DNA of 64,000 nucleotides, taken from contig NZ_NOKT01000006.1 of assembly GCF_002237655.1 (NCBI RefSeq), positions 124,001-188,000 of the forward strand, given 5' to 3'. This document shows positions 8,489 through 16,998 of this stretch, in pieces. Both the position numbers and the translations under genes were made by a program. Position 1 is the stretch's first letter. The number at the start of each line of letters is the position of its first letter. Below the pieces are notes generated by a model. The model was not told where the DNA came from. It saw only the letters and a list, made by a program, of their open reading frames with translations, and did no database searches. This stretch comes from Streptomyces sp. XY006 (GTDB lineage Bacteria > Actinomycetota > Actinomycetes > Streptomycetales > Streptomycetaceae).

Positions 8489-9625
8489 GTGCTGACGCCT
8501 TCTCAGGTCCCCCTCCCGCCGGCCTCCGGGGCCTGGCGGGAGGGGGACCCGCCCGGGCGTCGCCAGTGGTACCGGCGGGAGAGGCCGCTCGCTCTGGAGG
8601 CGGGTGGCGAACTGCCGGGTGTGCGGCTCGCGTTCGAGACCTGGGGGCGGCTGGCGCCGGACCGGTCCAACGCGGTGCTGGTTCTGCACGCCCTCACCGG
8701 TGACAGCCATGTGGCGGGCCCAGCCGAACCCGGCCATCCCACGCCGGGCTGGTGGGACGGGCTGGTCGGGCCGGGCAGGGCGCTCGACACGGACCGCTGG
8801 TTCATCGTGGCGCCGAACGTGCTGGGCGGCTGCCAGGGCAGCACCGGTCCCTCCTCGCCCGACCCCTCCGGCCGGCGGTGGGGCGGTGGTTTCCCGTTCC
8901 TGACGCAACGGGATCAGGTGGCGGCCGAGGCCGGTCTGGCCGATGCGCTGGGCATCGACCGGTGGGCGCTGGTGGCCGGCGGTTCGATGGGCGGGATGCG
9001 GGCGCTGGAGTGGGCGGTGTCCCATCCCGAACGGACCGGCGCGCTGCTGGTGCTGGCCACGGCGGCGGCGGCCGGTGCCGAACAGATCGCCTGGGCGAAC
9101 GTCCAGGCGCACGCGATCCGTTCGGATCCGGACTGGCGCGGCGGCCACTACCACGACAGCGGGCGGGGCCCGCACGAGGGGCTCGGCCTGGCGCGGCGCA
9201 TCGCCCACGTCACGTACCGCAGCGAGCCCGAACTGCAGCTTCGCTTCGGCCGTTCGCCCCAGGGCACGGAGGACCCGTGGAGCGGCGGCCGGTACCAGAT
9301 CGAGTCCTACCTCGACCATCACGCGGCCAAGCTGGTACACCGCTTCGACGCGGCCAGCTATGTCGTGCTGTCCGAGGCCATGAACAGCCATGACGTCGGG
9401 CGGGGGCGCGGTGGTGTGCGGGCCGCTCTGAGCCGGGTCACGGCCCGGACCCTCGTGGCCGGGGTCGACTCGGACCGTCTCTACCCGGCATCCCAGCAGG
9501 CCGAGTTGGCCGCGGGCATCAGCACGGCCGATCGGCTCCGGCTGATCGAGTCCCCGCACGGCCACGACGGCTTCCTCATCGAGGTGGCACAGGTCGCCGC
9601 GCTCGTACGCGAACTCCTGCCCTGA
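8489..9625 (+). CDS. metX: Homoserine O-acetyltransferase
   Basis: The 378-residue alpha/beta-hydrolase-fold protein acetylates homoserine with acetyl-CoA. Motifs are AFETWGRL, VLVLHALTGDSH, the nucleophile elbow AGGSMGGMRALEW (Ser166), RIAHVTYRSEPEL, and the C-terminal Asp and His in GVDSDRLYP and SPHGHDGFL. It starts with GTG five bases after metY and is clearly co-transcribed with it. Together the pair converts homoserine to homocysteine by direct sulfhydrylation. Confidence 0.93.
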   Translation: MLTPSQVPLPPASGAWREGDPPGRRQWYRRERPLALEAGGELPGVRLAFETWGRLAPDRSNAVLVLHALTGDSHVAGPAEPGHPTPGWWDGLVGPGRALDTDRWFIVAPNVLGGCQGSTGPSSPDPSGRRWGGGFPFLTQRDQVAAEAGLADALGIDRWALVAGGSMGGMRALEWAVSHPERTGALLVLATAAAAGAEQIAWANVQAHAIRSDPDWRGGHYHDSGRGPHEGLGLARRIAHVTYRSEPELQLRFGRSPQGTEDPWSGGRYQIESYLDHHAAKLVHRFDAASYVVLSEAMNSHDVGRGRGGVRAALSRVTARTLVAGVDSDRLYPASQQAELAAGISTADRLRLIESPHGHDGFLIEVAQVAALVRELLP

Positions 9626-9682
9626 CACGGGCAGTTCCCCCCGACTCCAGTACTTCAGCACCCCGACTCCGCAGGAGCGAAC

Positions 9683-10513
9683 ATGACCGTCCAGGGCTCC
9701 CCCGCCGATGTCGACGCCTTCGCCGCCGGCTGGGAGGCGTGGCACCGGCGGAAGGACGCCGCGCTCGCCCATGAGCACGGGTTCCTCGCCGTCACCGGCC
9801 AGTACTGGCCGGAGGCCACCCCCGAGCGCTTCCCCGGTGCGCCCGGCGCCTGGTCGACAGGCGACGGGCGCGTCACCGTCGAGCTGGACGACGACGAGGA
9901 GCTCGTCGTCGACGGGACCGCGGTACGCGGGCGGCACACGTTCGGAGTCATCCCCGAGCGCGGCGGCGTCGACGCGGTCTGGGGAGACGCGGTGATCGAG
10001 GTGGCCAAGCGGGGCGGGCGGCACCTCGTCCGCCCACGGCACCCTGGGCACCCGCTGCGCACCGCGTTCACCGGGACCCCCGCGTACGCGCCGGACCGGC
10101 GCTGGGTGGTCAGCGGCACGTACACGCCGTTCGCCGAACCGCGGCCGACCACCGTGGGCGCCGCCGTGGAGGGACTGCAGCACGTCTACGACGCGCCCGG
10201 CCGGATCCGCTTCGCCCTCGACAGTCAGGAGCTGGATCTGACCGCCTTCCCGGGAGGCACCCCGGGCAGCCTGCTGGTGCTGTTCACCGACGCGACGTCC
10301 GGTGTGACGACGTACCCCGCCAGCCGTGCCCTGCACCTCGACGCCCCGGGGCCCGACGGCGCCGTGGTGCTGGACTTCAACCGCGCCACCAACCTGCCGT
10401 GCGCCTATACCGACTTCGCCACCTGCCCGCTGCCGCCGGCCGAGAACCGGCTCCCGGTCGCGATCGAGGCCGGAGAGAAGATCCCCTACGAGCGTCAGCC
10501 GGTCACCGGGTGA
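9683..10513 (+). CDS. DUF1684 family protein
   Basis: The 276-residue soluble protein has the DUF1684 layout. A helix (WEAWHRRKDAALAHEHGFLAV) is followed by a beta-rich middle and the conserved end VVLDFNRATNLPCAYTDFATCPLPPAENRLPVAIEAGEK. The N-P-x-C-A-Y and F-x-T-C-P-x-P motifs are diagnostic. The family function is unknown. It follows metX by 57 bp on the same strand and a strong hairpin ends the unit at 10527-10581, so it may be read with metYX. Confidence 0.88.
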   Translation: MTVQGSPADVDAFAAGWEAWHRRKDAALAHEHGFLAVTGQYWPEATPERFPGAPGAWSTGDGRVTVELDDDEELVVDGTAVRGRHTFGVIPERGGVDAVWGDAVIEVAKRGGRHLVRPRHPGHPLRTAFTGTPAYAPDRRWVVSGTYTPFAEPRPTTVGAAVEGLQHVYDAPGRIRFALDSQELDLTAFPGGTPGSLLVLFTDATSGVTTYPASRALHLDAPGPDGAVVLDFNRATNLPCAYTDFATCPLPPAENRLPVAIEAGEKIPYERQPVTG

Positions 10514-10526
10514 GCACCTGGCTGTA

Positions 10527-10581
10527 GCGCGGCCGGTGGGCGTCGCCCGTGCCGGGGGCGGGCGACGCCCACCGGCCGCGC
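10527..10581. terminator. Strong intrinsic-type hairpin after the DUF1684 gene
   Basis: A 21-bp perfect stem (10527-10547 with 10561-10581) with a 13-base loop begins 14 bases after the stop codon. There is no clear U-tract, as is usual in Streptomyces. Confidence 0.8.
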
Positions 10582-10617
10582 GCTCTATTGACGCTTCTCC
10601 GCGGGGCGGAGACCATC

Positions 10618-10631
10618 TGAGAGCGCTCTCT
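10618..10631. promoter_or_regulatory. LacI-family operator ahead of the GH43 gene
   Basis: TGAGAGCGCTCTCT contains a perfect 12-bp palindrome centred on the CG step. It closely resembles LacI-family sites of Streptomyces such as the CebR box. It lies about 45 bp upstream of the GH43 start, so sugar-induced derepression is likely. No LacI gene is adjacent. Confidence 0.75.
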
Positions 10632-10676
10632 GACGTGGGCATGACCTGAGCATGATCGAGCTGTTAGGAGGCCCGG

Positions 10677-11786
10677 ATGTCCCCCTCCCGCCGGTGGCTG
10701 GCGGTCCTCGTGCCGTTCAGCCTTGTCGCAGCGCTCGTCGTCGGGGAGGTCGCGGCTCCCGCGGGACGCGCGCACGCGGCCGCCGCGGGCACGGACGGCA
10801 CCTCCTCCGTACGCGGCCGCACCACGCTCGGCGGCGCCGACCCGAGTGTCATCAAGGTCGGCGACCTGTACGTGGCCGCCAAGTCCGTGGACGGCGGCAT
10901 CGCGGTGCGCACGGCGACGACGCTGGAGGGCATCGCCGCCGCTCCCAAGCGCCAGGTCTGGAACGACACCGGCGGACTCGGCGAGGTCTGGGCCCCGGAG
11001 ATCGTGCACCACGACGGCCAGTACCGCATCTACTTCGCCGCCGGTACGGGCGCCGCGCACCGGATGTACCACATCAGCTCCACGCGCCCGGACACCGGCT
11101 ACTCCCCCGCCACCAAGGTCGCCTTGCCCGACGACAAGTGGGCGATCGACGGGGTGCCGTTCACGTTCGGCGGTCAGCGCTGGTTCGTGTGGTCCGGCTG
11201 GGCCGGGGACACCAACGTCGAACAGAACCTGTACATCGCGCGGATGAGCAGCCCGACCGCGGCCACGGGCGGTCGCCACATCATCTCCCAGCCGCGCGAG
11301 CCCTGGGAGCGCGTGGTGGGCAACCCCTACATCAACGAGGCGCCGCAGCCGGTCGTCGACCCGGACGGCCGCCTGCACATCGCCTACTCCGCCAACGGCA
11401 GCTGGAGCAGCGACTACTGCATCGCCGACCTCCGGCTGCGGTCCGGCGGCGACCCCACGTACGTGTGGGACTGGTACAAGAGCAACGGCTGCCTGTTCGG
11501 ATCGCACGCCTCGACGATGATGGAGGGGTGGCACGCCACCCTGTACGTCGACGGCCCCGGACACCACACCTTCGTCCTGCCGCGCGGAGACGTCGCCGCC
11601 GGCCCGCCCGCGGGCCCTCGCTTCCCGACCATGTTCCACGCGGTCCAGAAGGGCACGCCGTACTCCTGGGCCAACCGCTACTGGTACACCGGCACGGCCG
11701 TCTGGTGGGGCGGCACGACCTACCGCCGGGCCAATGTGCCCGGCTCCCCCACCGACACGGGCTTCAGCCTGAAGTTCTTCGAGTGA
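10677..11786 (+). CDS. Secreted glycoside hydrolase family 43 protein
   Basis: The 369-residue product has a Sec signal peptide (hydrophobic LAVLVPFSLVAALVV, likely cut after AHA). A five-bladed beta-propeller of GH43 type follows. The catalytic base is in GGADPSVIKVGDLY (Asp), the second Asp lies in WAIDGVPFTFGGQRWFVW, and the acid Glu is in YINEAPQPVVDPDGRLHIAYS. GH43 enzymes act on arabinan or xylan side chains; the exact substrate cannot be told. ATG 10677 has a good TTAGGAGG site. The upstream LacI-type operator suggests carbon-source control. Confidence 0.83.
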   Translation: MSPSRRWLAVLVPFSLVAALVVGEVAAPAGRAHAAAAGTDGTSSVRGRTTLGGADPSVIKVGDLYVAAKSVDGGIAVRTATTLEGIAAAPKRQVWNDTGGLGEVWAPEIVHHDGQYRIYFAAGTGAAHRMYHISSTRPDTGYSPATKVALPDDKWAIDGVPFTFGGQRWFVWSGWAGDTNVEQNLYIARMSSPTAATGGRHIISQPREPWERVVGNPYINEAPQPVVDPDGRLHIAYSANGSWSSDYCIADLRLRSGGDPTYVWDWYKSNGCLFGSHASTMMEGWHATLYVDGPGHHTFVLPRGDVAAGPPAGPRFPTMFHAVQKGTPYSWANRYWYTGTAVWWGGTTYRRANVPGSPTDTGFSLKFFE

Positions 11787-11867
11787 CCGGGCGGCCGGCT
11801 GGGGAGCCGTTTGCCGTTCCGGCAACAGAAGTGGGCGGGCCCGGGTGGGGTGGGCGACGGTGGGTGC

Positions 11868-12548
11868 GTGACCGACGACATCGCAGCGGGACCGCCCGCG
11901 TCCGACCTGCCCTCCCCCACCGACGGCTACGTCGGTGACCCCGCCGTACGGGCGGAGTGGGACGACCGCTACTCCGACCGGCAGCATCTGTGGAGCGGCC
12001 GGCCCAACGGCGCGCTCGTGGCCGAGGTCGCCGGGCTCGCGCCCGGGCGCGTGCTCGACGTCGGCTGCGGTGAGGGCGCCGACGCCATCTGGCTCGCACG
12101 CGGTGGCTGGGACGTGACCGCGCTCGACGTCTCGGGCGTCGCACTGGAGCGTGCGGCCGGGCACGCGCGGGACGCCGGCGTCACGATTCGCTGGGTGCAT
12201 GCCGCACTGACCGGGGCGCTGTTCCCGCCGGGCTCCTTCGACCTGGTGTCCGCCCAGTACCCGGCCCTGCTGCGCACCCCCGACGCCGCGGCCGAGCGGG
12301 CGCTGCTCGCCGCCGTCGCGCCCGGCGGCGTGCTGCTGTTCGTGCACCACGCGGGGGTGGACACCCGCCAGGCCCAGGAGAGCGGATTCGACCCGGCGGA
12401 CTATGTGTGGCCCTCGACGGTCGCCGGCCTGCTCGACGACGACTGGGAGGTGGAGGTGGACGAGCAGCGGCCGCGGGTGATCCCCGAGGGCGGCGCCGGC
12501 GCACACCACGCCGACGACCTCGTGCTGCGGGTGCGCAGGCTGCGCTGA
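11868..12548 (+). CDS. Class I SAM-dependent methyltransferase
   Basis: The product is about 226 residues. Motif I is VLDVGCGEGADAIWLARGGWDVTALDVS, which binds S-adenosylmethionine; a post-I acidic residue and SFDLVSAQYPALL follow. The N-terminal EWDDRYSDRQHLWSGRPN is typical of tellurite-resistance/thiopurine-like methyltransferases. GTG 11868 is preferred because it starts MTDDIAAG; an ATG at 11811 would add 19 low-complexity residues. The substrate is unknown. Confidence 0.8.
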   Translation: MTDDIAAGPPASDLPSPTDGYVGDPAVRAEWDDRYSDRQHLWSGRPNGALVAEVAGLAPGRVLDVGCGEGADAIWLARGGWDVTALDVSGVALERAAGHARDAGVTIRWVHAALTGALFPPGSFDLVSAQYPALLRTPDAAAERALLAAVAPGGVLLFVHHAGVDTRQAQESGFDPADYVWPSTVAGLLDDDWEVEVDEQRPRVIPEGGAGAHHADDLVLRVRRLR

Positions 12549-12874
12549 GATCCGGCTCGGTGACCGTCGGCCCCCTGGTGGAGCACGGGAGTGGCGGACG
12601 GGCGGGCAGGGGACGAAGCTGGTGGAAAACAGCTCGTCTCCCGCGGCCCCGGCCGGTGCGCACCGGCCGGCAGGCCCGGGCTCGGCCCTCGGCCGGCCGC
12701 CGTGGGAAGACGTCGCCCCTGGCCCGTCCCTGCCCCTGGGCGGCATCGCCCGCAGACGGGCGCGCTCTGGGGGACTCGAAGGACTCGATGAGGGAACCGG
12801 AAGAGCAGCCCTGACGCACGAGGGGAGGCCCGGGTGCCCCGACGCCCGGCTCCCTCACCGGAGGAGAGACCGCG
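12549..12874. other. 326-bp non-coding gap with a 22-bp palindrome
   Basis: No convincing gene is visible; open frames here continue the shadows of neighbours. The notable element is the perfect palindrome at 12649-12670. A ribosome-binding site (GGAGGAGAG) for the next gene lies at its end. Confidence 0.4.
12649..12670. repeat. Perfect 22-bp palindrome
   Basis: The arms CCGGCCGGTGC and GCACCGGCCGG meet with no loop. It could be an operator for a dimeric regulator or part of a terminator for the methyltransferase gene about 100 bp upstream. The absent loop favours a protein site. Confidence 0.55.
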
Positions 12875-13495
12875 ATGGCGCACGCAGACGACGCCCAGCA
12901 GGCCGTGCCGGACACGCCGGGACCGCGCACCGACGGCGACGGCGTCAGGCGCCGTCGTCCGCTGCGGGAGCGGCACGTCGAGGAGACGGTCGAGATCGCG
13001 GTGCCCGTGCGCACGGCGTACAACCAGTGGACGCAGTTCAAGACCTTCCCGCGCTTCTCGGCCGTGGTGCGCGACGTCGAGCAGATCAGGCCCACGGTGA
13101 CCGCCTGGAGCATCGGCTACGGTCCCCTGCGCCACCGTTTCGCCGTGGAGATCGTGGAGCAGGACCCCGATGCCTACCTGGCCTGGCGGGGCCTGGAGCA
13201 GCACCCCGCTCACCAGGGCGAGGTCGAGTTCCGGCCGACGGGCTCCGGCGGCACCGCGATCACCGTCCGGATGCTCCTGGAGCCGCGGGGAGCCGCGAAG
13301 GTCCTCACCCGCTCGTCGCGGGCCACCCGGCTCACCGCCCGGCTCGTGCGCGGCGAGCTGCTGAACTTCAAGCACTTCATCGAGGGTCTGGGGCAGGAGG
13401 GCGGGGCCTGGCGCGGCACCATCCGCAACGGACGCGTCCAACACGACCACCCGGAACCGCCCAGGAGCCGCGTGGCCCAGTGGCCCGTCGGCTGA
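12875..13495 (+). CDS. SRPBCC (START-like, cyclase/dehydrase type) protein
   Basis: The 206-residue protein has the helix-grip fold of the polyketide cyclase/dehydrase family: VEETVEIAVPVRTAYNQWTQFKTFPRFSAVVRDVEQI, then GEVEFRPTGSGGTAITVRMLLEP and a long C-terminal helix NFKHFIEGLGQEGGAWRG. Such proteins bind small hydrophobic ligands. The ATG is preceded by GGAGGAGAG. The gene lies 36 bp ahead of the YdeP-like oxidoreductase on the same strand and is probably in its operon. Confidence 0.82.
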   Translation: MAHADDAQQAVPDTPGPRTDGDGVRRRRPLRERHVEETVEIAVPVRTAYNQWTQFKTFPRFSAVVRDVEQIRPTVTAWSIGYGPLRHRFAVEIVEQDPDAYLAWRGLEQHPAHQGEVEFRPTGSGGTAITVRMLLEPRGAAKVLTRSSRATRLTARLVRGELLNFKHFIEGLGQEGGAWRGTIRNGRVQHDHPEPPRSRVAQWPVG

Positions 13496-13531
13496 ACGGT
13501 GTGCCGGACACGGCGAGAGAAAGGCGAACCG

Positions 13532-15844
13532 ATGCAGAACCCGCCCGGTGAGGAGCCGGAGACCACCCTCTCCGTGACACCGCCGAAGAAGTGGGCCGCC
13601 GGAGTCCCCGCGGTCGTGCACGCCCTGGAGTACTCCCTGGAGCAGACCAGCCCACGCAAGACCGGGGTGGACCTGCTGACCATGAACCAGGTGGGCGGGA
13701 TCGACTGCCCCGGCTGCGCGTGGGCCGACCCGGCCCCGGGCCGGCGCCACCGCAACGAGTACTGCGAGAACGGCGCCAAGCACATCAACGACGAGGCCAC
13801 CACGCGCCGGATCACCGCGGACTTCTTCCGTGAGCACAGTGTCTCCGACCTCGCGGGCCGCTCCGACAAGTGGCTGAACCAGCAGGGCCGGCTCACCGAA
13901 CCGATGATCAAACGGCCCGGCTCCGACCACTACGAGCCGATCGGCTGGAACGACGCCCTGGGCGTGCTCGCGCGGGAACTGCGGGCGCTGGACACCCCCG
14001 ACGAGGCCGTCTTCTACACCTCCGGCCGCGCCAGCAACGAGGCCGCCTTCATCCTGCAGCTCTTCGCGCGCGCCTTCGGCACCAACAACCTGCCCGACTG
14101 CAGCAACATGTGCCACGAGTCCAGCGGCTTCGCCCTGAGCGAGACCCTGGGCACCGGCAAGGGCACCGTCAGCCTCGACGACCTCCACCACGCCGACCTG
14201 ATCCTCCTGGTCGGGCAGAACCCGGGCACCAACCACCCGCGCCAGCTCACCGCCCTGGAGGAGGCCAAGCGGAACGGCGGCCGGATCGTGGCGGTCAACC
14301 CGCTGCCCGAGGCCGGACTGCGGCGCTTCAAGAACCCGCAGAAGCCGCGCGGGATCGTCGGACGCGGCACCCAGATCGCCGACCGCTTCCTGCACATCAA
14401 GCCCGGCGGCGACCTCGCCCTGTTCCAGGCCCTCAACCTGCTGCTGCTGGAGGCCGAGGACGCCCGGCCCGGCACCGTGCTGGACCACGACTTCATCGAC
14501 GCCCACACCACCGGCTTCGAGGAGTTCGCCCGGCACGCCCGCACGATCGACTGGGACGACGTGCGCACGGCGACCGGACTGACCCGCGAGGAGATCGAGA
14601 AGGTCCGCGACGAGGTCCTGGACAGCGAACGCGTCATCGTCTGCTGGGCGATGGGCATCACCCAGCACAAGCACGCCGTGCCCACCATCCGGGAGATCGT
14701 CAACTTCCTGATGCTGCGCGGCAATCTGGGGCGTGCCGGTACGGGCGCCTGCCCGGTGCGCGGCCACAGCAACGTGCAGGGCGACCGCACCATGGGCATC
14801 TGGGAGCAGATGCCGGACACCTTCCTCGACGCGCTGCAGGAGGAGTTCGGCTTCGACCCGCCGCGTGCGCACGGCATGGACTCGGTGAACGCGATCAGGG
14901 CGATGCGCGAGGGCCGCGTCAAGGTCTTCCTCGCCCTGGCCGGCAACTTCGTCCGCGCGGCTCCCGACAGCGCGGTCACCGAGGAGGCCATGCGCTCGTG
15001 CCGGGTGACCGCCCACATCTCGACCAAGCTCAACCGCTCCCACACGGTCTGCGGCGACACCGCGCTGATCCTGCCGACCCTGGGGCGCACCGAGCGGGAC
15101 GTGCAGGCCGACGGGGAGCAGTTCATCACCGTCGAGAACTCCATGAGCGAGGTGCACACGTCCCAGGGCCGCCTGGAACCGGCCTCCCGGCTGCTGCTCA
15201 GCGAGGTGTCCATCCTGTGCCGGCTGGCCCGCCGCACCCTGGACGGCAAGCCGGAGATTCCCTGGGAGACGTTCGAGGGCGACTACGGCACGATCCGCGA
15301 CCGCATCTCCCGCGTCGTGCCGGGCTTCCACGACTTCAACGCCCGGGTGACCCGGCCCGGCGGCTTCCAGCTGCCCAACCCGGTCAACGAGGGTGTGTTC
15401 AACAACAAGGCCGGCAAGGCCCTGTTCACGTGCAATGAGCCCGTGGTGCCCCGGGCGCCCGAGGGGCACCTGCTGCTGCAGACGATGCGCTCGCACGACC
15501 AGTGGAACACCGTCCCCTACACCGACAACGACCGCTACCGCGGCATCCACGGCAGCCGCCGCGTCGTCCTCGTCAACCCGGCCGACCTCACCGAACTCGG
15601 CCTGGCCCAGGGTGATCCCGTCGACCTGGTGAGCGTGTGGGACGACGGCACCGAGCGGCGGGCGGAGGACTTCAAGGTCGTGTCCTACCCGGCCGCCAAG
15701 GGCTCGGCCGCCGCCTACTACCCGGAGACGAACGTCCTCGTGGCACTGGACAGCGTCGCCGACATCAGCAACCAGCCGACGTCCAAGGGCATCGTCGTCC
15801 GCCTGGAACCGGCCCGCGACCGGACCCGGCCGGCACCCGCCTGA
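13532..15844 (+). CDS. FdhF/YdeP-type molybdopterin-dependent oxidoreductase
   Basis: The 770-residue protein matches the alpha subunit-like YdeP branch of the DMSO reductase superfamily. Features are LLTMNQVGGIDCPGCAWADP near the N-terminus (residues about 45-65), YTSGRASNEAAFILQLFAR, the cofactor-contacting DCSNMCHESSGFAL, VGQNPGTNHPRQLTALEEA, GNLGRAGTGACPVRGHSNVQGDRTMG, and a C-terminal molydopterin dinucleotide-binding domain ending in a beta-barrel (TVPYTDNDRYRGIHGSRRVVLV). It lacks the long [4Fe-4S] N-terminal extension of true formate dehydrogenases. Reaction is unknown; YdeP of E. coli is linked to acid resistance. ATG 13532 is preferred over an upstream GTG. Confidence 0.88.
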   Translation: MQNPPGEEPETTLSVTPPKKWAAGVPAVVHALEYSLEQTSPRKTGVDLLTMNQVGGIDCPGCAWADPAPGRRHRNEYCENGAKHINDEATTRRITADFFREHSVSDLAGRSDKWLNQQGRLTEPMIKRPGSDHYEPIGWNDALGVLARELRALDTPDEAVFYTSGRASNEAAFILQLFARAFGTNNLPDCSNMCHESSGFALSETLGTGKGTVSLDDLHHADLILLVGQNPGTNHPRQLTALEEAKRNGGRIVAVNPLPEAGLRRFKNPQKPRGIVGRGTQIADRFLHIKPGGDLALFQALNLLLLEAEDARPGTVLDHDFIDAHTTGFEEFARHARTIDWDDVRTATGLTREEIEKVRDEVLDSERVIVCWAMGITQHKHAVPTIREIVNFLMLRGNLGRAGTGACPVRGHSNVQGDRTMGIWEQMPDTFLDALQEEFGFDPPRAHGMDSVNAIRAMREGRVKVFLALAGNFVRAAPDSAVTEEAMRSCRVTAHISTKLNRSHTVCGDTALILPTLGRTERDVQADGEQFITVENSMSEVHTSQGRLEPASRLLLSEVSILCRLARRTLDGKPEIPWETFEGDYGTIRDRISRVVPGFHDFNARVTRPGGFQLPNPVNEGVFNNKAGKALFTCNEPVVPRAPEGHLLLQTMRSHDQWNTVPYTDNDRYRGIHGSRRVVLVNPADLTELGLAQGDPVDLVSVWDDGTERRAEDFKVVSYPAAKGSAAAYYPETNVLVALDSVADISNQPTSKGIVVRLEPARDRTRPAPA

Positions 15845-15858
15845 GCGTCCGCACGTAC

Positions 15859-15891
15859 CCACGGGGCCCGCCACACCGGCGGGCCCCGTGG
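15859..15891. terminator. Intrinsic-type terminator after the YdeP-like gene
   Basis: A 14-bp perfect stem with a 5-base loop (ACACC) begins 14 bases after the stop codon and ends the SRPBCC-YdeP unit. Confidence 0.82.
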
Positions 15892-16020
15892 CGTGTGACA
15901 GCACCGGGACTCAGGTCGTCCCGGCCCAGGGGCGCACGAGCGATGACATACGGCGGTGGATCGAGTCTGCCCTGGCATGACACGCATCATCACTGACCTA
16001 CGTCGTTTCGAGGTGATCCG

Positions 16021-16863
16021 GTGACCACGGTGGATGTCGGAGGGATCACCCTGGGCATCGAGTCGTTCGGCGACGACGACGCGCCCCTCGTCCTGCTCGC
16101 CGGCGGGACGACGATGCTCTCCTGGCCCGACGCGCTGTGCGAGCGCCTCGCCGCCGGCGGCCGCCGCGTGGTGCGCTACGACCTGCGCGACAGCGGACAC
16201 TCCACGACGAGGGACCCGGAGGCGCCCGCCTACACCCTGCGCGACCTCGCCGCCGACGCGGCCGCACTCGCCGACGCGCTGGGTGGCACACCCGCCCACC
16301 TCGCGGGGATCGGCGTGGGCGGGATGGTCGCCCAGGTGGCCGCGCTCGACCATCCGGGCGCGTTCTCGGCGCTGACGCTGGTCGGCACCCGCGCGGTCGC
16401 CCCCGGCCCGCCCGACGACGACCTCCCCGACCACGACCGGGCGACGATGCGCCGGCTGTTCGCGCGTCCCCTGCCCGAGTGGACCGACCGCGAGGCGGTC
16501 GCGGGGTTCGTCGCCGCCGGTGCGCAGATCCTGGGCGACGACCCCCACGCGGCGCGCGCCCTCGCCGCGCGGATCTGGGACCGCACACCCGGCACCACGC
16601 CTCCGGTCCAGATGGCCAACCAGCTGGGCATGGTGTTCTCCAGGCTGGACTGCGCACCCCGCTGGCGCGAGCGCCTGCCCGAGATCCGGGTCCCCACGCT
16701 CGTCGTCCACGGCCGCCGCGACCGGTTCTTCCCCGTCGGCAACGGCGAGGCGCTCGCGCGCGAGATTCCCGGCGCACGCCTGCTGGTCCTGGAGCAGGCC
16801 GCCACCGCGCTCCCCGACGCGGCGGTGGGTGAGGTAGCGGAGGCGATGCTCGCACTCGGGTGA
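16021..16863 (+). CDS. Alpha/beta-hydrolase-fold protein lacking the catalytic Ser and His
   Basis: The 280-residue product has a complete alpha/beta-hydrolase fold: LVLLAGGTTMLSWPD oxyanion loop, RRVVRYDLRDSGHST, a nucleophile elbow, and TLVVHGRRDRFFP carrying the acid Asp. The elbow reads AGIGVGGMVAQ, with Gly98 where the Ser nucleophile (G-x-S-x-G) belongs. The usual C-terminal His (in G-H-x-L-P) is also gone: the segment reads QAATALPDA. The domain is therefore unlikely to be a classic serine hydrolase, and may bind ligand or catalyse a cofactor-free reaction. The start is GTG with AGGTGATCCG just upstream. Confidence 0.8.
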   Translation: MTTVDVGGITLGIESFGDDDAPLVLLAGGTTMLSWPDALCERLAAGGRRVVRYDLRDSGHSTTRDPEAPAYTLRDLAADAAALADALGGTPAHLAGIGVGGMVAQVAALDHPGAFSALTLVGTRAVAPGPPDDDLPDHDRATMRRLFARPLPEWTDREAVAGFVAAGAQILGDDPHAARALAARIWDRTPGTTPPVQMANQLGMVFSRLDCAPRWRERLPEIRVPTLVVHGRRDRFFPVGNGEALAREIPGARLLVLEQAATALPDAAVGEVAEAMLALG

Positions 16864-16998
16864 CGGGCCCGGCCGGGCCTCGGCCGCGACTGTCGGGGGG
16901 GGGGAGCGTGCTGCGATCGGGTGCATCCGGGGCGCTCCCGTGGGCGAATTCCTCACGGCGCGTTCGCCCGCGCCGCCCCCGACGGAAGGCTCTCTGTC

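Noticed and set aside
12401..15904. A 1167-codon minus-strand frame opposite the SRPBCC and YdeP-like genes
   Set aside because: Strong molybdopterin-enzyme motifs are on the plus strand. The minus frame is a codon-bias shadow.
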